Source of the DNA: Cladocopium goreaui
Taxonomy: Eukaryota > Sar > Dinophyceae > Suessiales > Symbiodiniaceae
Reading direction: 5' to 3'
Length of the DNA: 64,000 nt
Assembly (NCBI GenBank): GCA_947184155.2
Contig: CAMXCT020006645.1
Coordinates: forward strand, 110,001 to 174,000
This document shows positions 13,001 to 22,332 of this stretch, one piece after another. Position numbers and translations under genes: made by a program. The notes under the pieces are model-generated. The model saw only the letters and a list, made by a program, of their open reading frames with translations, searched no databases and was not told where the DNA came from. Position 1 is the first letter of the stretch, and the number at the start of each line of letters is the position of its first letter.

Positions 13001-13966
13001 ATCTGAAATTTTGATCACTCCAGGTCAAGATTCAGAAGCTTTGGCCTGGAAAAAAGTATGAGAAGTAACAGGGGTGTGTTAGATTTGTTGAATGGTGAAA
13101 GTGAAGGTGCAATTTAACAGATAAGCATAGCCCCAACATGCATCAACCATCTGCAAAATCAACCAAAGCCTCCCTTCCTCCAGTCCAACAATGTCAATAA
13201 GTTTGGCATGGGGAAATAAGCTCAGTCTGCAAATGTTGTATACCAAAGACAAACACAAAAGAGACTGAAGCAAAAAGAATTCGAAGTCCTTTCGTTGCTT
13301 CCCCTTCTTGTTCTCATTTTGACTTCTCGGCGGCTGTGGCCCTGGAGGCAACGCCTGACTGGGGCTCAACTCCCTTTGAGAGGCAAACTCCGGCTCCGGC
13401 GCCCGCACGAACCGTGGCGGCGGCATGCTAGGGAAGTTGCTGGGTCCCGTGGCGGCTGCCCCCGGTGGCTGGTTCTGTAGCGCCATCATCATTGACAGCA
13501 CCCCCGGGTCCACTGGCACCGGGCCAGCCGGGCTCATTGGCGGCTTGGGTTCCGGCTTCACTGGCGTCAGGCCTGGGGAGCTGCTCTCATTGTGCAGCAC
13601 CATGTTGACGAAGCCTGACTGGTTGCCCCCCCAGACTGCCTGGGAGCCGCTGTACCCGGCGAAGCCGGCACCGCCACGGGAGCTGCTGGAGCTGGTGGCA
13701 GGGATGGGATCCTCCGAGCCGAAGCCCTGTGGCCGTGGGCCGCCGTATTGGTACACGGGGGACGGCGAGGGCGTGCGGGCGATGTCCATCCGCTGGTGGG
13801 CTGGACGACCTCGACTTTCATCCAAGAAGAAGTTCGGAGGCCCCAAGGTCGAATCGAATAAAGGATGCGGCAAGCCGGGCAAATCAGCCCGGGCCGGTGC
13901 CGTGTTCTGATCTAGCAAGATGCTGCTTGCCAGTTCACCCTCATAGGCATCTCCATGGGAATGCAT
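4529..13966 (-). CDS. Pumilio-family (PUF) RNA-binding protein, multi-exon
   Basis: This gene encodes a sequence-specific mRNA-binding protein of the Pumilio/PUF family, which typically binds 3' UTRs to repress translation or trigger decay. All eight PUM repeats can be read across exons that keep phase. My exon set for the domain is about 10865-10768, 10437-10353, 10154-10084, 9951-9871, 9639-9621, 9323-9264, 9096-9048, 8962-8909, 8867-8844, 8470-8387, 7027-6993, 6216-6126, 5760-5684, 5354-5296, 5037-4927 and 4586-4529. Upstream lie a Pro/Ser/Gln-rich N-terminal exon (from an ATG at 13966) and two low-complexity exons. About half of the assigned introns start with GC rather than GT. The C-terminus is either the TGA at 4529 or, if the GTGAAAG before it is used as a donor, further exons downstream. 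N-terminal exon borders are less certain than those of the PUM domain. Confidence 0.9.
6382..6940. repeat. AAT/AAC/GAT trinucleotide array in a Pumilio intron
   Basis: A purine-rich trinucleotide array (aat, aac, gat with interruptions) fills most of the 776-bp intron between the 35-bp exon and the repeat-6 exon. It gives spurious open frames of poly-Asn on one strand and poly-Ile/Leu/Tyr on the other. Confidence 0.95.
7073..7206. mobile_element. MITE-like inverted-repeat element, copy 1
   Basis: A 134-bp element has imperfect terminal inverted repeats: the left end reads TACTCCCCGGCACTTTGACA and the right end, reverse-complemented, reads TACCCTCCGGTAATTTGACA, with similarity continuing inward. 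Both ends carry TA, consistent with a TA target duplication as in Tc1/mariner-like elements. It sits 45 bp upstream of a 35-bp Pumilio exon and resembles the element at 12118. Confidence 0.75.
7275..7482. repeat. 42-bp tandem repeat, about 5 copies
   Basis: About five copies of a unit containing GAATTTTCACTTTTCCCC and TTCCCAAGCTA lie in the large Pumilio intron (8386-7028). Confidence 0.9.
7750..7940. repeat. 92-bp tandem duplication in intron
   Basis: The unit starting AATCCTTCCAAAACATTG at 7750 recurs at 7842, with a third partial copy near 7930. It contains GTTTCCAGTCAA and GGTAATTTACACG. It is intronic. Confidence 0.85.
8387..9096 (-). CDS. Pumilio gene: exons for PUM repeats 4 and 5, including a 24-bp microexon
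   Basis: Exon 9096-9048 reads VLKCIEDQHGNHVIQK (N-H-Q) with a GC donor splitting a Cys codon. Exon 8962-8909 reads IERLPTDRIGFIVDSFL. A 41-bp GT-AG intron follows, then a 24-bp exon 8867-8844 (GVMMDMIS) with a GC donor. Exon 8470-8387 reads YGCRVIQRLIEYCASVQISA (C-R-Q). Phase is kept at each junction, and the spacing between repeats matches the family. Confidence 0.8.
9264..9951 (-). CDS. Pumilio gene: exons for PUM repeat 3, including a 19-bp microexon
   Basis: Exon 9951-9871 reads GNADQRRILAEQLVGQVLKL and ends in QMYG with a GC donor. The 19-bp exon 9639-9621 supplies C-R-V-V-Q-K, the recognition helix of repeat 3 (C-R-Q). Exon 9323-9264 is exactly 20 codons, reading ALDSVPIEKQVLLIGELKGH. 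All three junctions keep phase (GG + G, then 0 and 0), which is strong support for the microexon. Confidence 0.82.
10084..10865 (-). CDS. Pumilio gene: exons for PUM repeats 1 and 2
   Basis: Three exons are seen. The first ends ISEIAQDQYGS with a GC donor at 10767. The second (10437-10353) reads LIQQKLEVATEEQKQQAF, completing repeat 1 with base-recognition residues S-R-Q. The third (10154-10084) reads LTTDVFGNYVIQKFFEHLDS, with N-Y-Q. The phase 2 junction (AG + G) at the first intron and the phase 0 junction at the second keep the repeat register exact. The start of the first exon (10865, after GGTTTTGGAG) is a guess. Confidence 0.8.
11095..11190. repeat. CTC-rich microsatellite
   Basis: A CTC/CCT-rich run that turns into TCG/TCC lies in the Pumilio intron between the exon at about 11912 and the first PUM exon. 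It gives poly-Ser or poly-Leu frames that are not genes. Confidence 0.9.
11211..11475. repeat. 40-bp tandem repeat, about 6 to 7 copies
   Basis: The unit contains TGTTCCCTGCCGGACCTCAA and then CCACGACCATCCACGCCCAG, repeated with small changes. It directly follows the CTC run in the same intron. Plus-strand open frames through it are by-products. Confidence 0.93.
11505..11845. repeat. AGAATGCCAGAAGATATGCC-type tandem repeat
   Basis: Short units built from AGAAGATATGCC and AGATAGAATGCC are repeated many times. Read on the plus strand they give Met-Pro-Glu-Asp-Met-Pro repeats, which I treat as a repeat artefact. The array ends about 65 bp before a Pumilio exon. Confidence 0.93.
11912..12108 (-). 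CDS. Pumilio gene: internal exon before the PUM domain
   Basis: This reads KKQFSESIGSHWPIGADPDS and continues through a Ser/Pro-rich stretch to RHIADMRDGAPMG. The acceptor CAAG is at 12111-12109. The 3' border is uncertain: a GC donor after ...MRDG would join in phase 0 to the first PUM exon near 10865. The segment is likely a disordered linker. Confidence 0.55.
12118..12221. mobile_element. MITE-like inverted-repeat element, copy 2, forming most of an intron
   Basis: A 104-bp element has perfect 13-bp terminal inverted repeats (TACCCTCTGGTAA ... TTACCAGAGGGTA) and further internal complementarity (CCATTTTTAATGG, CATTTATAGTGG). It makes up about 78% of the 134-bp intron 12109-12242 and ends only 9 bp from the 3' splice site. 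It is related to the element at 7073-7206. This fits an introner, an intron created by insertion of a small DNA transposon. Confidence 0.8.
12243..12376 (-). CDS. Pumilio gene: internal exon, Arg/Gly-rich
   Basis: The exon follows a pyrimidine-rich tract and CAG acceptor at 12377 and reads GKGDRRRRGGHTEVQQKDVG and on to KNRR. The donor GT lies at 12242-12241, so the next exon at 12108 joins in phase 0. The following intron is only 134 bp and is mostly an inverted-repeat element. There is no recognisable domain. Confidence 0.6.
13290..13966 (-). CDS. Pumilio gene: N-terminal low-complexity exon
   Basis: A long open segment begins MHSHGDAYEGELASS and is rich in Pro, Ser, Gly and Gln, with several SP/TP dipeptides, as is usual for the disordered N-terminal regions of PUF proteins. 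The open frame continues upstream to 14032 without an ATG, so 13966 is the first plausible start, though a further upstream exon is possible. The exon probably ends near 13290, where the sequence turns Lys-rich (NENKKGKQRK) before losing coding character. No domain is expected here. Confidence 0.65.
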
Positions 13967-15230
13967 GGCGTGCCGTGACCAAAGACGTCCCGAAGCCGTC
14001 TTGCGGTTAAAAATCGCACTGTCATGCCACACAACATGGGAGCCAAAGGCTGCGGCGATAAAATGAATTCAGATCCATCAAGTCCAAAACAAACAACTTC
14101 ACACTGTATGGCCAGCAAATTATGCAATGATTCGGTATGAGAGTGATCCAACTCTTTCGTCAATGCACAGGGAATACGGCTGAAGAATTGGAGGTTCTAT
14201 GGGAATCTGGCACCAGACATATCAGTGACTGTCAAGTGTTAAGAAGTGTTAACAAAGCACATGTCATGCTCAGCTTTGGATGTGAGGGTCACCCCATCTT
14301 TGGCACGAACCGAAACACATTTTTTTGCTCAACGAGGGCGGGCGATGAAACACCCTTGTGGTGCCAATTCAGCCTTCTGGCATTGGCCTTACAGAAAAAC
14401 TGCAGGGAGGAAATTACCAACAAAATGCAACGGATTTGGTTTGCGGGCATGGCACAAGTGAAAGCAAAAACTGGGGGATACTGTTTTTTGCCCGGAATAG
14501 TCTTGGTGTCACCATCTGCTTGCAGGCTGAATTTCGACGGGAGAAAGCACCAGCTGAAAGAAATACTAACAACAGAAGAAGGTCTGCTTTTCACCTACAC
14601 GGCTTCGATGCAGAAAGTGCATCCCAAAAAAGGGAAACATTGCCGCTTCCGCTTTTACACTATGTGCCGCACCCGTTTGTCTTAACAGGTGGAACGGTTG
14701 TGTACAAGGGTTTTTTTAAGGGAAAAAAATGATAAATCAGGCGTTGGAGTGTGGGGTCTGAAATCTCGTGACAAGTCCAGCATCCCCAAATCACCTCGGC
14801 CAACAAAATTCCGGACCGAGGAAGATCAAGTCGATGCACTCTGTTCCTGGGACATGAGCTGAATAGTTTTTGCTAGCAACAAAAACATATCCCCAATTTT
14901 CGTTTAACAGGCTTGAATGAACCGTCCTCAAATTACCGGCGCAAGCAACAGGGTTGTCCAAATGACCCTCTTGAAAATCAAATGATGAAACCAAATTTTG
15001 AGTCTCACAAACAAAATCAAACAAACACATGATGGCAATCAGTTGGACTTCTTTTTCGCACACAGATCGGACTCCCCCTATGAACTATTGAGTTTTTGTT
15101 GGTTCGATCACCAAAGAGTGCTTTACAAAGATGAAGGCTTGGCTGGAGTGACAAGTTAACTGGATTTCTTCGAGGTGAAGCTCTATTTGCTTTAGTGTTT
15201 TTGTTGGGTAAGTTACGTTTTATTTGCATC
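13967..15230. other. No recognisable gene
   Basis: Open frames of up to 182 codons occur on the plus strand, but no domain or exon chain is recognisable. The region may hold the Pumilio promoter and 5' untranslated exons. Confidence 0.45.
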
Positions 15231-15660
15231 CGGTCGATATCAAAGAGAATAGTTTAGCCTGGTTTTCATTTGTTTTCGGCCTTACTTAAATCAAATAAAT
15301 TATGCGCTCCGGAGTGTGCAATTTATTTTAAACAATAGTCAAAACCATTGAATACCAGGCTACACTATCAACTCATATATATTATACCTCATGGAACCCA
15401 TGAAACTTACTGTGCCTTTCGATTTGTTAAACAACAGTTAAACTAAATCACGCGCTCCACAGCGCGCAATTCATTCAAATAAAGTTCAAAGCCATTTAGT
15501 ACCAGCCTAAACCATTGTCTTGTTTATTCACCCCAGGGAAATGAAGCCTACTTTATTCAACAAACATATTAAAGTAAATCACGCGCTCCGGAGCGCATAA
15601 TTCACCACATCAAGTTCAAAGTCATTTAGTACCAGCCTAAGCTATTGTCTTGTTGCGCCA
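15231..15660. repeat. Palindrome-bearing satellite, left arm (inverted relative to right arm)
   Basis: Three degenerate units each carry a GC-rich palindrome (near 15302, 15450 and 15581; best copy ACGCGCTCCGGAGCGCAT) and a segment GTTCAAAG(C/T)CATTTAGTACC. That segment is the reverse complement of the matching segment in the right arm at 17.96-18.69 kb, so the two arms are in opposite orientation on either side of the 43-bp minisatellite. Confidence 0.85.
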
Positions 15661-15679
15661 TTCTTCCTGACGCCGGAGC

Positions 15680-17300
15680 GGCGCGAACCCCATTGTTGAG
15701 TGATTCTTCTTGAACGGGGATTGGCCCGAACCCCACTGTTGAGTGATTCTTCTTGAACGAGGATTGACCCGAACCCCACTGTTGAGTGATTCTTCTTGAA
15801 CGACGATTGGCCCGAACCCTACTATTGAAAGATTCTTCTTGAATGGGGATGGCCGAACCCCATTGTTTACTGGTTCTTCTTGAATGGGGATTGGTCTGAA
15901 CCCCACTGTTGAGTGATTCTTCTTGAACGGGACTTGGCCGAACCCCATTGTCTAGTGGCTCTTCTTGAACGGGGATTGGCCCGAACCCCACTGTTGAGTG
16001 ATTCTTCTTGAACGGGGATTGGCCCGAACCCCACTGTTGAGTGATTCTTCTTGAACGGGGATTGGCCCGAACCCCACTGTTCAGTGATTCTTCTTGAACA
16101 GGGACTGGCCCGAAACCCACTGTTGAGTGATTCTTCTTGAACGGGGATTGGCGGGAACCCCACTGTTCAGTGATTCTTCTTGAACGGGGATTGGCCGAAC
16201 CCCGTTCTTGAGTGATTCCATTTGAACGGGGATTGGCCGGAACCCCACTGTTGAGTGATTCTTCTTGAACGGGGATTGGCCCGAACCCCACTGGTGAGTG
16301 ATTCTTCTTGAATGGGGATGGCCGAACCCCATTGTTTACTGGTTCTTCTTGCAAGGGGATTGGTCTGAACCCCACTGTTGAGTGATTCTTCTTGAACGGG
16401 GATTGGCCGAACCCCATTGTTGAGTGATTCTTCTTGAACGGGGATTGGCCCGAACCCCATTGTTGAGTGATTCTTCTTGAACGGGGATTGGCCCGAACCC
16501 CACTGTTGAGTGATTCTTCTTGAACGGGGATTGGCCGAACCCCACTGTTGAGTGATTCTTCTTGAACGGGGATTGGCCCGAACCCCGTTGTTGAGTGATT
16601 CCTTTTTAACGGGGATTGGCCCGAACCCCATTGTTTACTGTTTCTTCTTGAATGGGGATTGGTCTGAACCCCACTGTTGAGTGATTCTTCTTGAACGGGG
16701 ATTGGCCGAACCCCATTGTTTAGTGGCTCTTCTTGAACGGGGATTGGCCCGAACCCCACTGTTCAGTGATTCTTCTTGAACGGGGATTGGCCCGAACCCC
16801 GCTGTTGAGTGATTCTTCTTGAACGGGGATTGGCCCGAACCCCACTGTTGAGTGATTCTTCTTGAACGGTGATTGGCCGAACCCCACTGTTGAGTGATTC
16901 TTCTTGAACGGGGATTGGCCCGAACCCCACTGTTGAGTGATTCTTCTTGAACGGGGATTGGCCCGAACCTCACTGTTGAGTGATTCTTCTTGAACGGGGA
17001 TTGGCCGAACCCCACTGTTGAGTGATTCTTCTTGAACGGGGATTGGCCCGAACCCCACTGTTGAGTGATTCTTCTTGAACGGGGATTGGCGGGAACCCCA
17101 CTGTTCAGTGATTCTTCTTGAACGGGGATTGGCCGAACCCCGTTGTTGAGTGATTCCTTTTGAACGGGGATTGGCCCGAACCCCACTGTTGAGTGATTCT
17201 TCTTGAACGGGGATTGGCCGAACCCCACTGTTGAGTGATTCTTCTTGAACGGGGATTGGCCCGAACCCCGTTGTTGAGTGATTCTTCTTGAACGGGCATG
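15680..17300. repeat. 43-bp minisatellite, roughly 38 copies
   Basis: The unit contains GATTGGCCCGAACCCCACTG and then TTGAGTGATTCTTCTTGAACGG in overlapping form, repeated about 38 times with 42-bp and other variants. Because 43 is not a multiple of three, a minus-strand frame cycles through three different peptide phrases (for example GPIPVQEESLNSGV, ANPRSRRITQQWG, GQSPFKKNHSTVGF). The unit is open in all three minus-strand frames, giving overlapping open frames of up to 377 codons. I treat these as a repeat property, not genes. Confidence 0.95.
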
Positions 17301-17960
17301 CTAGGCAATGAATGAAATCTACTCAATTAGGTAGTAGGGAAGAATCTAACTCCCTTGTTGAGTGATTTGCGTTGAACGGGTCAATAAAGGAGAGAGGAAA
17401 GCTTAACTCCCTTGTTGGGCAATTCTTCTTGAATTGGTGACATCAATTGCAAAACAAAGGGCTCAATAAGGGAATGCGATGACATGTAACTACCCTCTTG
17501 AGCGATTCAACTTGAATCACTCAACAAGGGAGTGATGTTTTTCCTAACTCCCTTATTGAGTGGATTTGTGTTTTGCCAAGATTCCACCGCCAATCGAAGC
17601 TGATGGCTGATCCAATCCAGCTGCGGAATCATGTGGGGACAACTCCTCCCCTAAATGCAAAACATCACCATCAGCGCCAAACAGGCAATAGAAGGGAGTG
17701 GAGATGGAAGAAAATGGTGAGTCCATGTAACCACACTTAATCGTGACATTATACTGTTTTCATTTCCCACCAACAAAAAATGATAAATAATTGAAAAAAC
17801 TTACTTAGACAAGTTGATTATATAGTGCTTTCATAAAAGTGAGCATGCACATGCCCACCGTAATGGTAGCATCAAGCTGCGGAATGAATCTGAACATATC
17901 TGAGCCCAAGGGCCCCAACAAAGATGTTGGTATAAGGAGTCCGTAGCCTGATGTTATATG
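17301..17960. other. Degenerate minisatellite edge and AT-rich spacer
   Basis: From 17340 to 17560 there are scattered copies of TTGTTGAGTGATT in both orientations, looking like decayed minisatellite units. The remainder is AT-rich with no recognisable gene. Confidence 0.6.
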
Positions 17961-18690
17961 GTTTTGAATGCCATTTAAAGTAAATTACACCTTCAGTATT
18001 TGAATGTGTTGAACAAAGTACGTTTCATTTAATTACATGGGATCAACATACGAGACAATAGTTTAGGCTTGTAATAAATGGCTTTGAACTTTATTTGAAC
18101 AAATTACGCGCTCCGGAGCGCGTCATTATTACGCGCTCCGGAGCGCGTAATTGACTTTAGTATTTAAATGTATTGAATAAAGTACATTTTTCTTACCTTG
18201 GGTCAATATACGAGACAATACTATAGGCTGGTACTAAATGGCTTTGAACTTTATTTGAACAAATTACGCGCTCCGGAGCGCGTCATTATTACGCGCTCCG
18301 GAGCGCGTAATTGACTTTAGTATTTAAATGTATTGAATAAAGTACATTTTTCTTACCTTGGGTCAATATACGAGACAATACTATAGGCTGGTACTAAATG
18401 GCTTTGAACTTTATTTGAATGGATTACGCGCTCCGGAGCGCGTCATTATTACGCGCTCCGGAGCGCGTAATTGACGTCAGTCTTTACATGTGTTGAAAAA
18501 AGTGCGTTTTATTTAATTTCATGGGATCAGCATACGAGACGATAGTTTAGGCTGGTACTAAATGGCTTTGAACTTTATTTGAATGGATTACGCGCTCCGG
18601 AGCGCGTAATTGACTTTAGTATTTACATGTGTTGAAAAAAGTGCGTTTCATTGGGTCACTATACAAGACAATAGTTTAGGCTGCTACAGA
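17961..18690. repeat. Palindrome-bearing satellite, right arm, about 160-bp unit
   Basis: Units of 160 to 174 bp carry the perfect 18-bp palindrome ACGCGCTCCGGAGCGCGT. It is present in pairs at 18106/18131, 18266/18291 and 18426/18451 and singly at 18600. The rest of the unit (AATGGCTTTGAACTTTATTT, TTAGTATTTAAATGTATTGA) is AT-rich. The palindrome is extremely GC-rich against this background. Confidence 0.93.
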
Positions 18691-19420
18691 AAAATGGAGC
18701 TAAATTCCAACAGCTAAAAGTGATGTTCTGAATGATATCAAATGGAGCTTTTGGACGACCCTGAGCAACGTCACCAATTGAAAACGCCCGAGCGAAGTTG
18801 TGATTGCCACGAATATCGAATGGCAGTCCCTTGCTTTCATGCACGAACCCCATGACACCTACAGGCTGGGGCCAGGGCCCTTTGCAAAATCCATCCGTTG
18901 AATCAAAACGCTGCTTCATATATAGTTGTTTGATGTTTGTTGGTGGTTTAATTGATGTAGGTGACCATTATAAAAATGATAATTCGACCATTAACTAACG
19001 ATGGTAGAAAATGTCAAGACTTTCAGTGCAGCCCAGTCCACCTCTGCATGGATTTCACCACGAATCCCATGTCACCTGGCGCGAGGACTGCAGGGACTCA
19101 GGAAAGAACATGATATTCATCAGGAAAGACTACAACAACCCCTAAATAGAAAAGGAATCCAGCACTATTTCAGTAGGATGTTACTCTTAGATCTTTTTGG
19201 GGTTGCTATACGGCACGAGGCTGCGGAAGCATATGAGCTTTCAATTTTCACAAGTGATGTCTGTCTTCCCAATGATCTTGAAATATGTCCACGTTCTCAC
19301 CACCTCAGGCAGTGAGTCTAAACTCTCTATGTACATCTCCCACCCTTCCAAGGATCAAGAAGCCTAATCATCCGAACTTGGGTTTGTCCAAAAGAATGGC
19401 ACTCCGGGCATCCCAAAATC
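18691..19420. other. No recognisable gene
   Basis: Short open frames only. Probably the intergenic region downstream of the F-box/ankyrin gene. Confidence 0.5.
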
Positions 19421-22332
19421 CTAATCATCTTCAAAATCTTCCTCCTCATCTTCTTCCCAATCCAACAGGCTCCCCTCATCCGAGGAAGCATCTATCATTT
19501 GCTCATCTGCAGCCGTAGGGCCAGATGGAGGCATCAACAACTTCTCCAACTCGTCACCATCGTGTTCCATAGCAATGAGGCCGAAGCATCCATTGAAATC
19601 CCTCACCTGGTGGCATGGGAAGGGACCCACCATTTTTTGGATGACTTCTTTGTAAACCATCCAAGTTTGGGAGTTCAACTGTGAGTTTCATACCCATCGT
19701 ACCCGATTCTTTGTTAGGTAGTCTGAACCATCCAAACCAACTTCATTCATGTTGGCTTTGTCGCTGCTTCTGGAAACATGATTGGACCAGCCACCTTGAG
19801 AAATCAACAATTCGGGCCTGTGCCAAAAACAGGAGGGACACCCAAATTGCAATTTGATGTGAAATAAATCATGATAATCCACAGATATCCACAGGACTTG
19901 GGGTTCAACCCCATGTGACGACCCCATTTTGCGACGACCCCCTGCCTCCCTCAGCGCCTTTCGAAGGTGTCCCAGCGCTGTAAGTCCGGCAGCATCCACT
20001 GCGGAGACATCAGCCCTCGCCTCAATGAGTCTTGCACAGACCTCCGTGGGCACAGATAACCTGGTTGAGCCGCCCATCAAAGAAGGATTGACCAACTGGA
20101 TGTCACAATGTCCAGGTCCAGGGGTCTCAAAATAAATGCTTAAATAGAGGTCCATCCCAATTCCAGGGGTGAAAACTGGAAAAAATGAAGAAAGTACATT
20201 AAATGAGCCGTGCTTTTTTGTTGCTAAAGGCTAAAGGCCTATGCACTGATGGCGGGGCTTCGCTAATGGCTAGGCAATGCATGGATTTGTGCAAAGGTTG
20301 GCTTCGTGCGGCTTCGCGGAACACTTTTGCCTTCGCGAACTGGCTTCGCGGGGGCTCTTGTCTAGCAAGAGCAAGATACCATGTCTCAGCAGGTGGAAGA
20401 AAGGAAGGTGAGGTTTTGAGCCTCAGATGCGGAGGCGAGAGGGTGATGGCAGGAAATTGGTCCACGGAAGCTTCGCGTGGGCTTCGCGGGGGCTTCGCGG
20501 GGGCTTCGCCGGGCTTCGCAAAACAGGGCCTGGAATTCTAGGAAGGCATGCGTCTGGTGAGACGTTTCAAGACCTTTGAGGCGACGTTTGAGCGGCGTTT
20601 GAAGCCAGAAACAGAGAGCTATAACCATCGTGTATATCTAACATTATCTTTTTATCTGCGTTCGCGAAATGCCTTCGCATGTGTCAAATCTAGAAGCTTA
20701 CGCCGAGAAGCTTCGCAAGCCTTCGCGGATTGACAGGTATCACACAAATGCCTTCGCGGTCATATGTTGAGTTCCATCGTCATACAAAATCCATCATTAA
20801 AAAAAACACTGCTCAAATGGTGAAAGGAATGAAAAGCACCACCCAGTAGCGTATCTCTTGACAGACTGCCACAAGCACCCTTCGCAGCCAACATGAGCGG
20901 CAACAGGCTGCAGCCATCAGGTCGGTTGACAGCTTTTTCCGTCGAAGGGACCAAACGCAGCAGCATCTCTAGCTGCTGCAGGCTGCGGTTGTAGGCGCAG
21001 CAATGGATGGCATAGGAATCTTCGATGGAGGCGCCTTTCTTGAGCAAAGCAGAGATTTGAGCCTCAGCCCCTTCGTTTTTCACGAGCTCCAACAAATCCT
21101 CCGGTGCTTGGGCATCCAATCAGGGCCAAAAAAAATCAAAAAAATATCAAAAAATACTCAAAAGACTAGGTCTAGCTAGTTGCTTGGGGTCATCACCCCA
21201 TACGAACAACAAGTACCAATGTCAGCCAAACCACCAGCCATCTATCTTGCTTCCAGTACGTCATATTCCCAAAGAAACCCCATGTTTTCCACCCAAAGGA
21301 TGGGTGAAAAAAAAGACAACCTACCAACCACCCAGGTCCTGGTTGATCTGTGACAAAGGTTGCAGGTCCTTGGGCTCCAAAATCTCCACCATCTTCGCCT
21401 CGTTGGTCGACTTCATCTGGTGCTCCAAAAAGCTGGGTACCGCGAAGAGGCAAACGATGCGCGGACCCTCCACCGCCAGCTCCCGGGCTTGAACGAAGCC
21501 AGCCTGGAGGAACCACAGCAGCTCCTGATTACAAAACAATGGAAGTGGTGGGGGTCAGGGGACCTGTGTAGCCTATATCCCATGAAATGATATGCACATG
21601 TATGTGTAGATGTGATTAGATGTGTCTATAGGGCGCGCACGCATTTATTCATCAAGCACTCCCAGTATATCCCAATATCTCCCAATGGAAAACTGGATGA
21701 ACCAGCTCCTCTTCACTGGGAATCACCACTGCCAGGCTCCATCTTCCCTTCAAAGTCGTCTCCTGCAGCAGTTTCCTCACCACCACCGGTCCCACCTCGG
21801 GCTGCCGGAAGAGCTTCGAGTTCCCCTCCGCCAGGCGGTCGATGTAGAGAAACCCTCCGGTCATCACCTCGGAGCCACAGGCCTTGACCGAAGCCAAGCG
21901 GACCCGGCCCCGGGCATCGCAGAAGCTGGTGCCCACCACCTCCAGGTCTTGGGATTCCGCGTCGCAGGCTTCATGGAAGTTGTAGCGCAAACCCTTGCGC
22001 CGCTCCAGCAGCACCATGTCGGCATGGCTTCGATGACCTGCCAGGGAAATCCTGGCATTCAACACGTGCACACCATCGTATTCTGCTGCGCCCTTGCGCC
22101 CCAATTCAGTGAAAAACTCCTTCAGGTCAAGAAACTCCATATCCCTGCTCCATTCTTCCCCATCTTTGTTCATCATTTCTTTGGGCGTCACCAATCTCAC
22201 CGCAGCCAGCTGCGGCGTGCGCAGCACCGCATGTCGGAAGGCAACCGAGACTGCCGACGCGACGGCACCGTCGCGCACGGGCAGATGGCTCAGCACTTGC
22301 AGCAGGGTCTCGTCCCCTGCAAGGAGTGCCAT
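19421..22332 (-). CDS. F-box-like, ankyrin-repeat protein, multi-exon
   Basis: The first exon (22332-21703) starts at an ATG and reads MALLAGDETLLQVLSHLPVR, an F-box-like N-terminus that would bind Skp1 in an SCF ubiquitin ligase. About 160 residues of unassigned sequence follow; they may be acetyltransferase-like, but I am not sure. Exon 21524-21332 joins in phase 0 (ELLWFLQAGFVQARELAVEG). Exon 21106 to about 20865 joins in phase 1 and carries ankyrin-type sequence (ISALLKKGASIEDSYAIHCC). Another ankyrin segment is at about 20110-19930 (LIEARADVSAVDAAGLTAL). The C-terminal exon, ending at 19421, has a very acidic tail (DWEEDEEEDFEDD). Borders of the last two exons are approximate. Ankyrin repeats usually bind partner proteins, so a substrate-recognition role is an inference. 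Confidence 0.72.
20200..20760. repeat. GCTTCGCG-rich intronic sequence
   Basis: The intron between the two ankyrin exons is strongly enriched in GCTTCGCG and CTTCGCGGG, with a tight tandem run at about 20468-20518. Open frames on both strands across it are not convincing. Confidence 0.7.

Noticed and set aside
15626..16759. 377-codon minus-strand open frame with Pro/Gln/Glu/Arg repeats
   Set aside because: It is entirely the 43-bp minisatellite, whose unit is stop-free in all three minus-strand frames. No unique sequence or domain is present.
18100..18620. Regular palindromic repeats resembling a CRISPR array
   Set aside because: The spacers are not unique, the unit is a 160-bp satellite, and the genome is eukaryotic.
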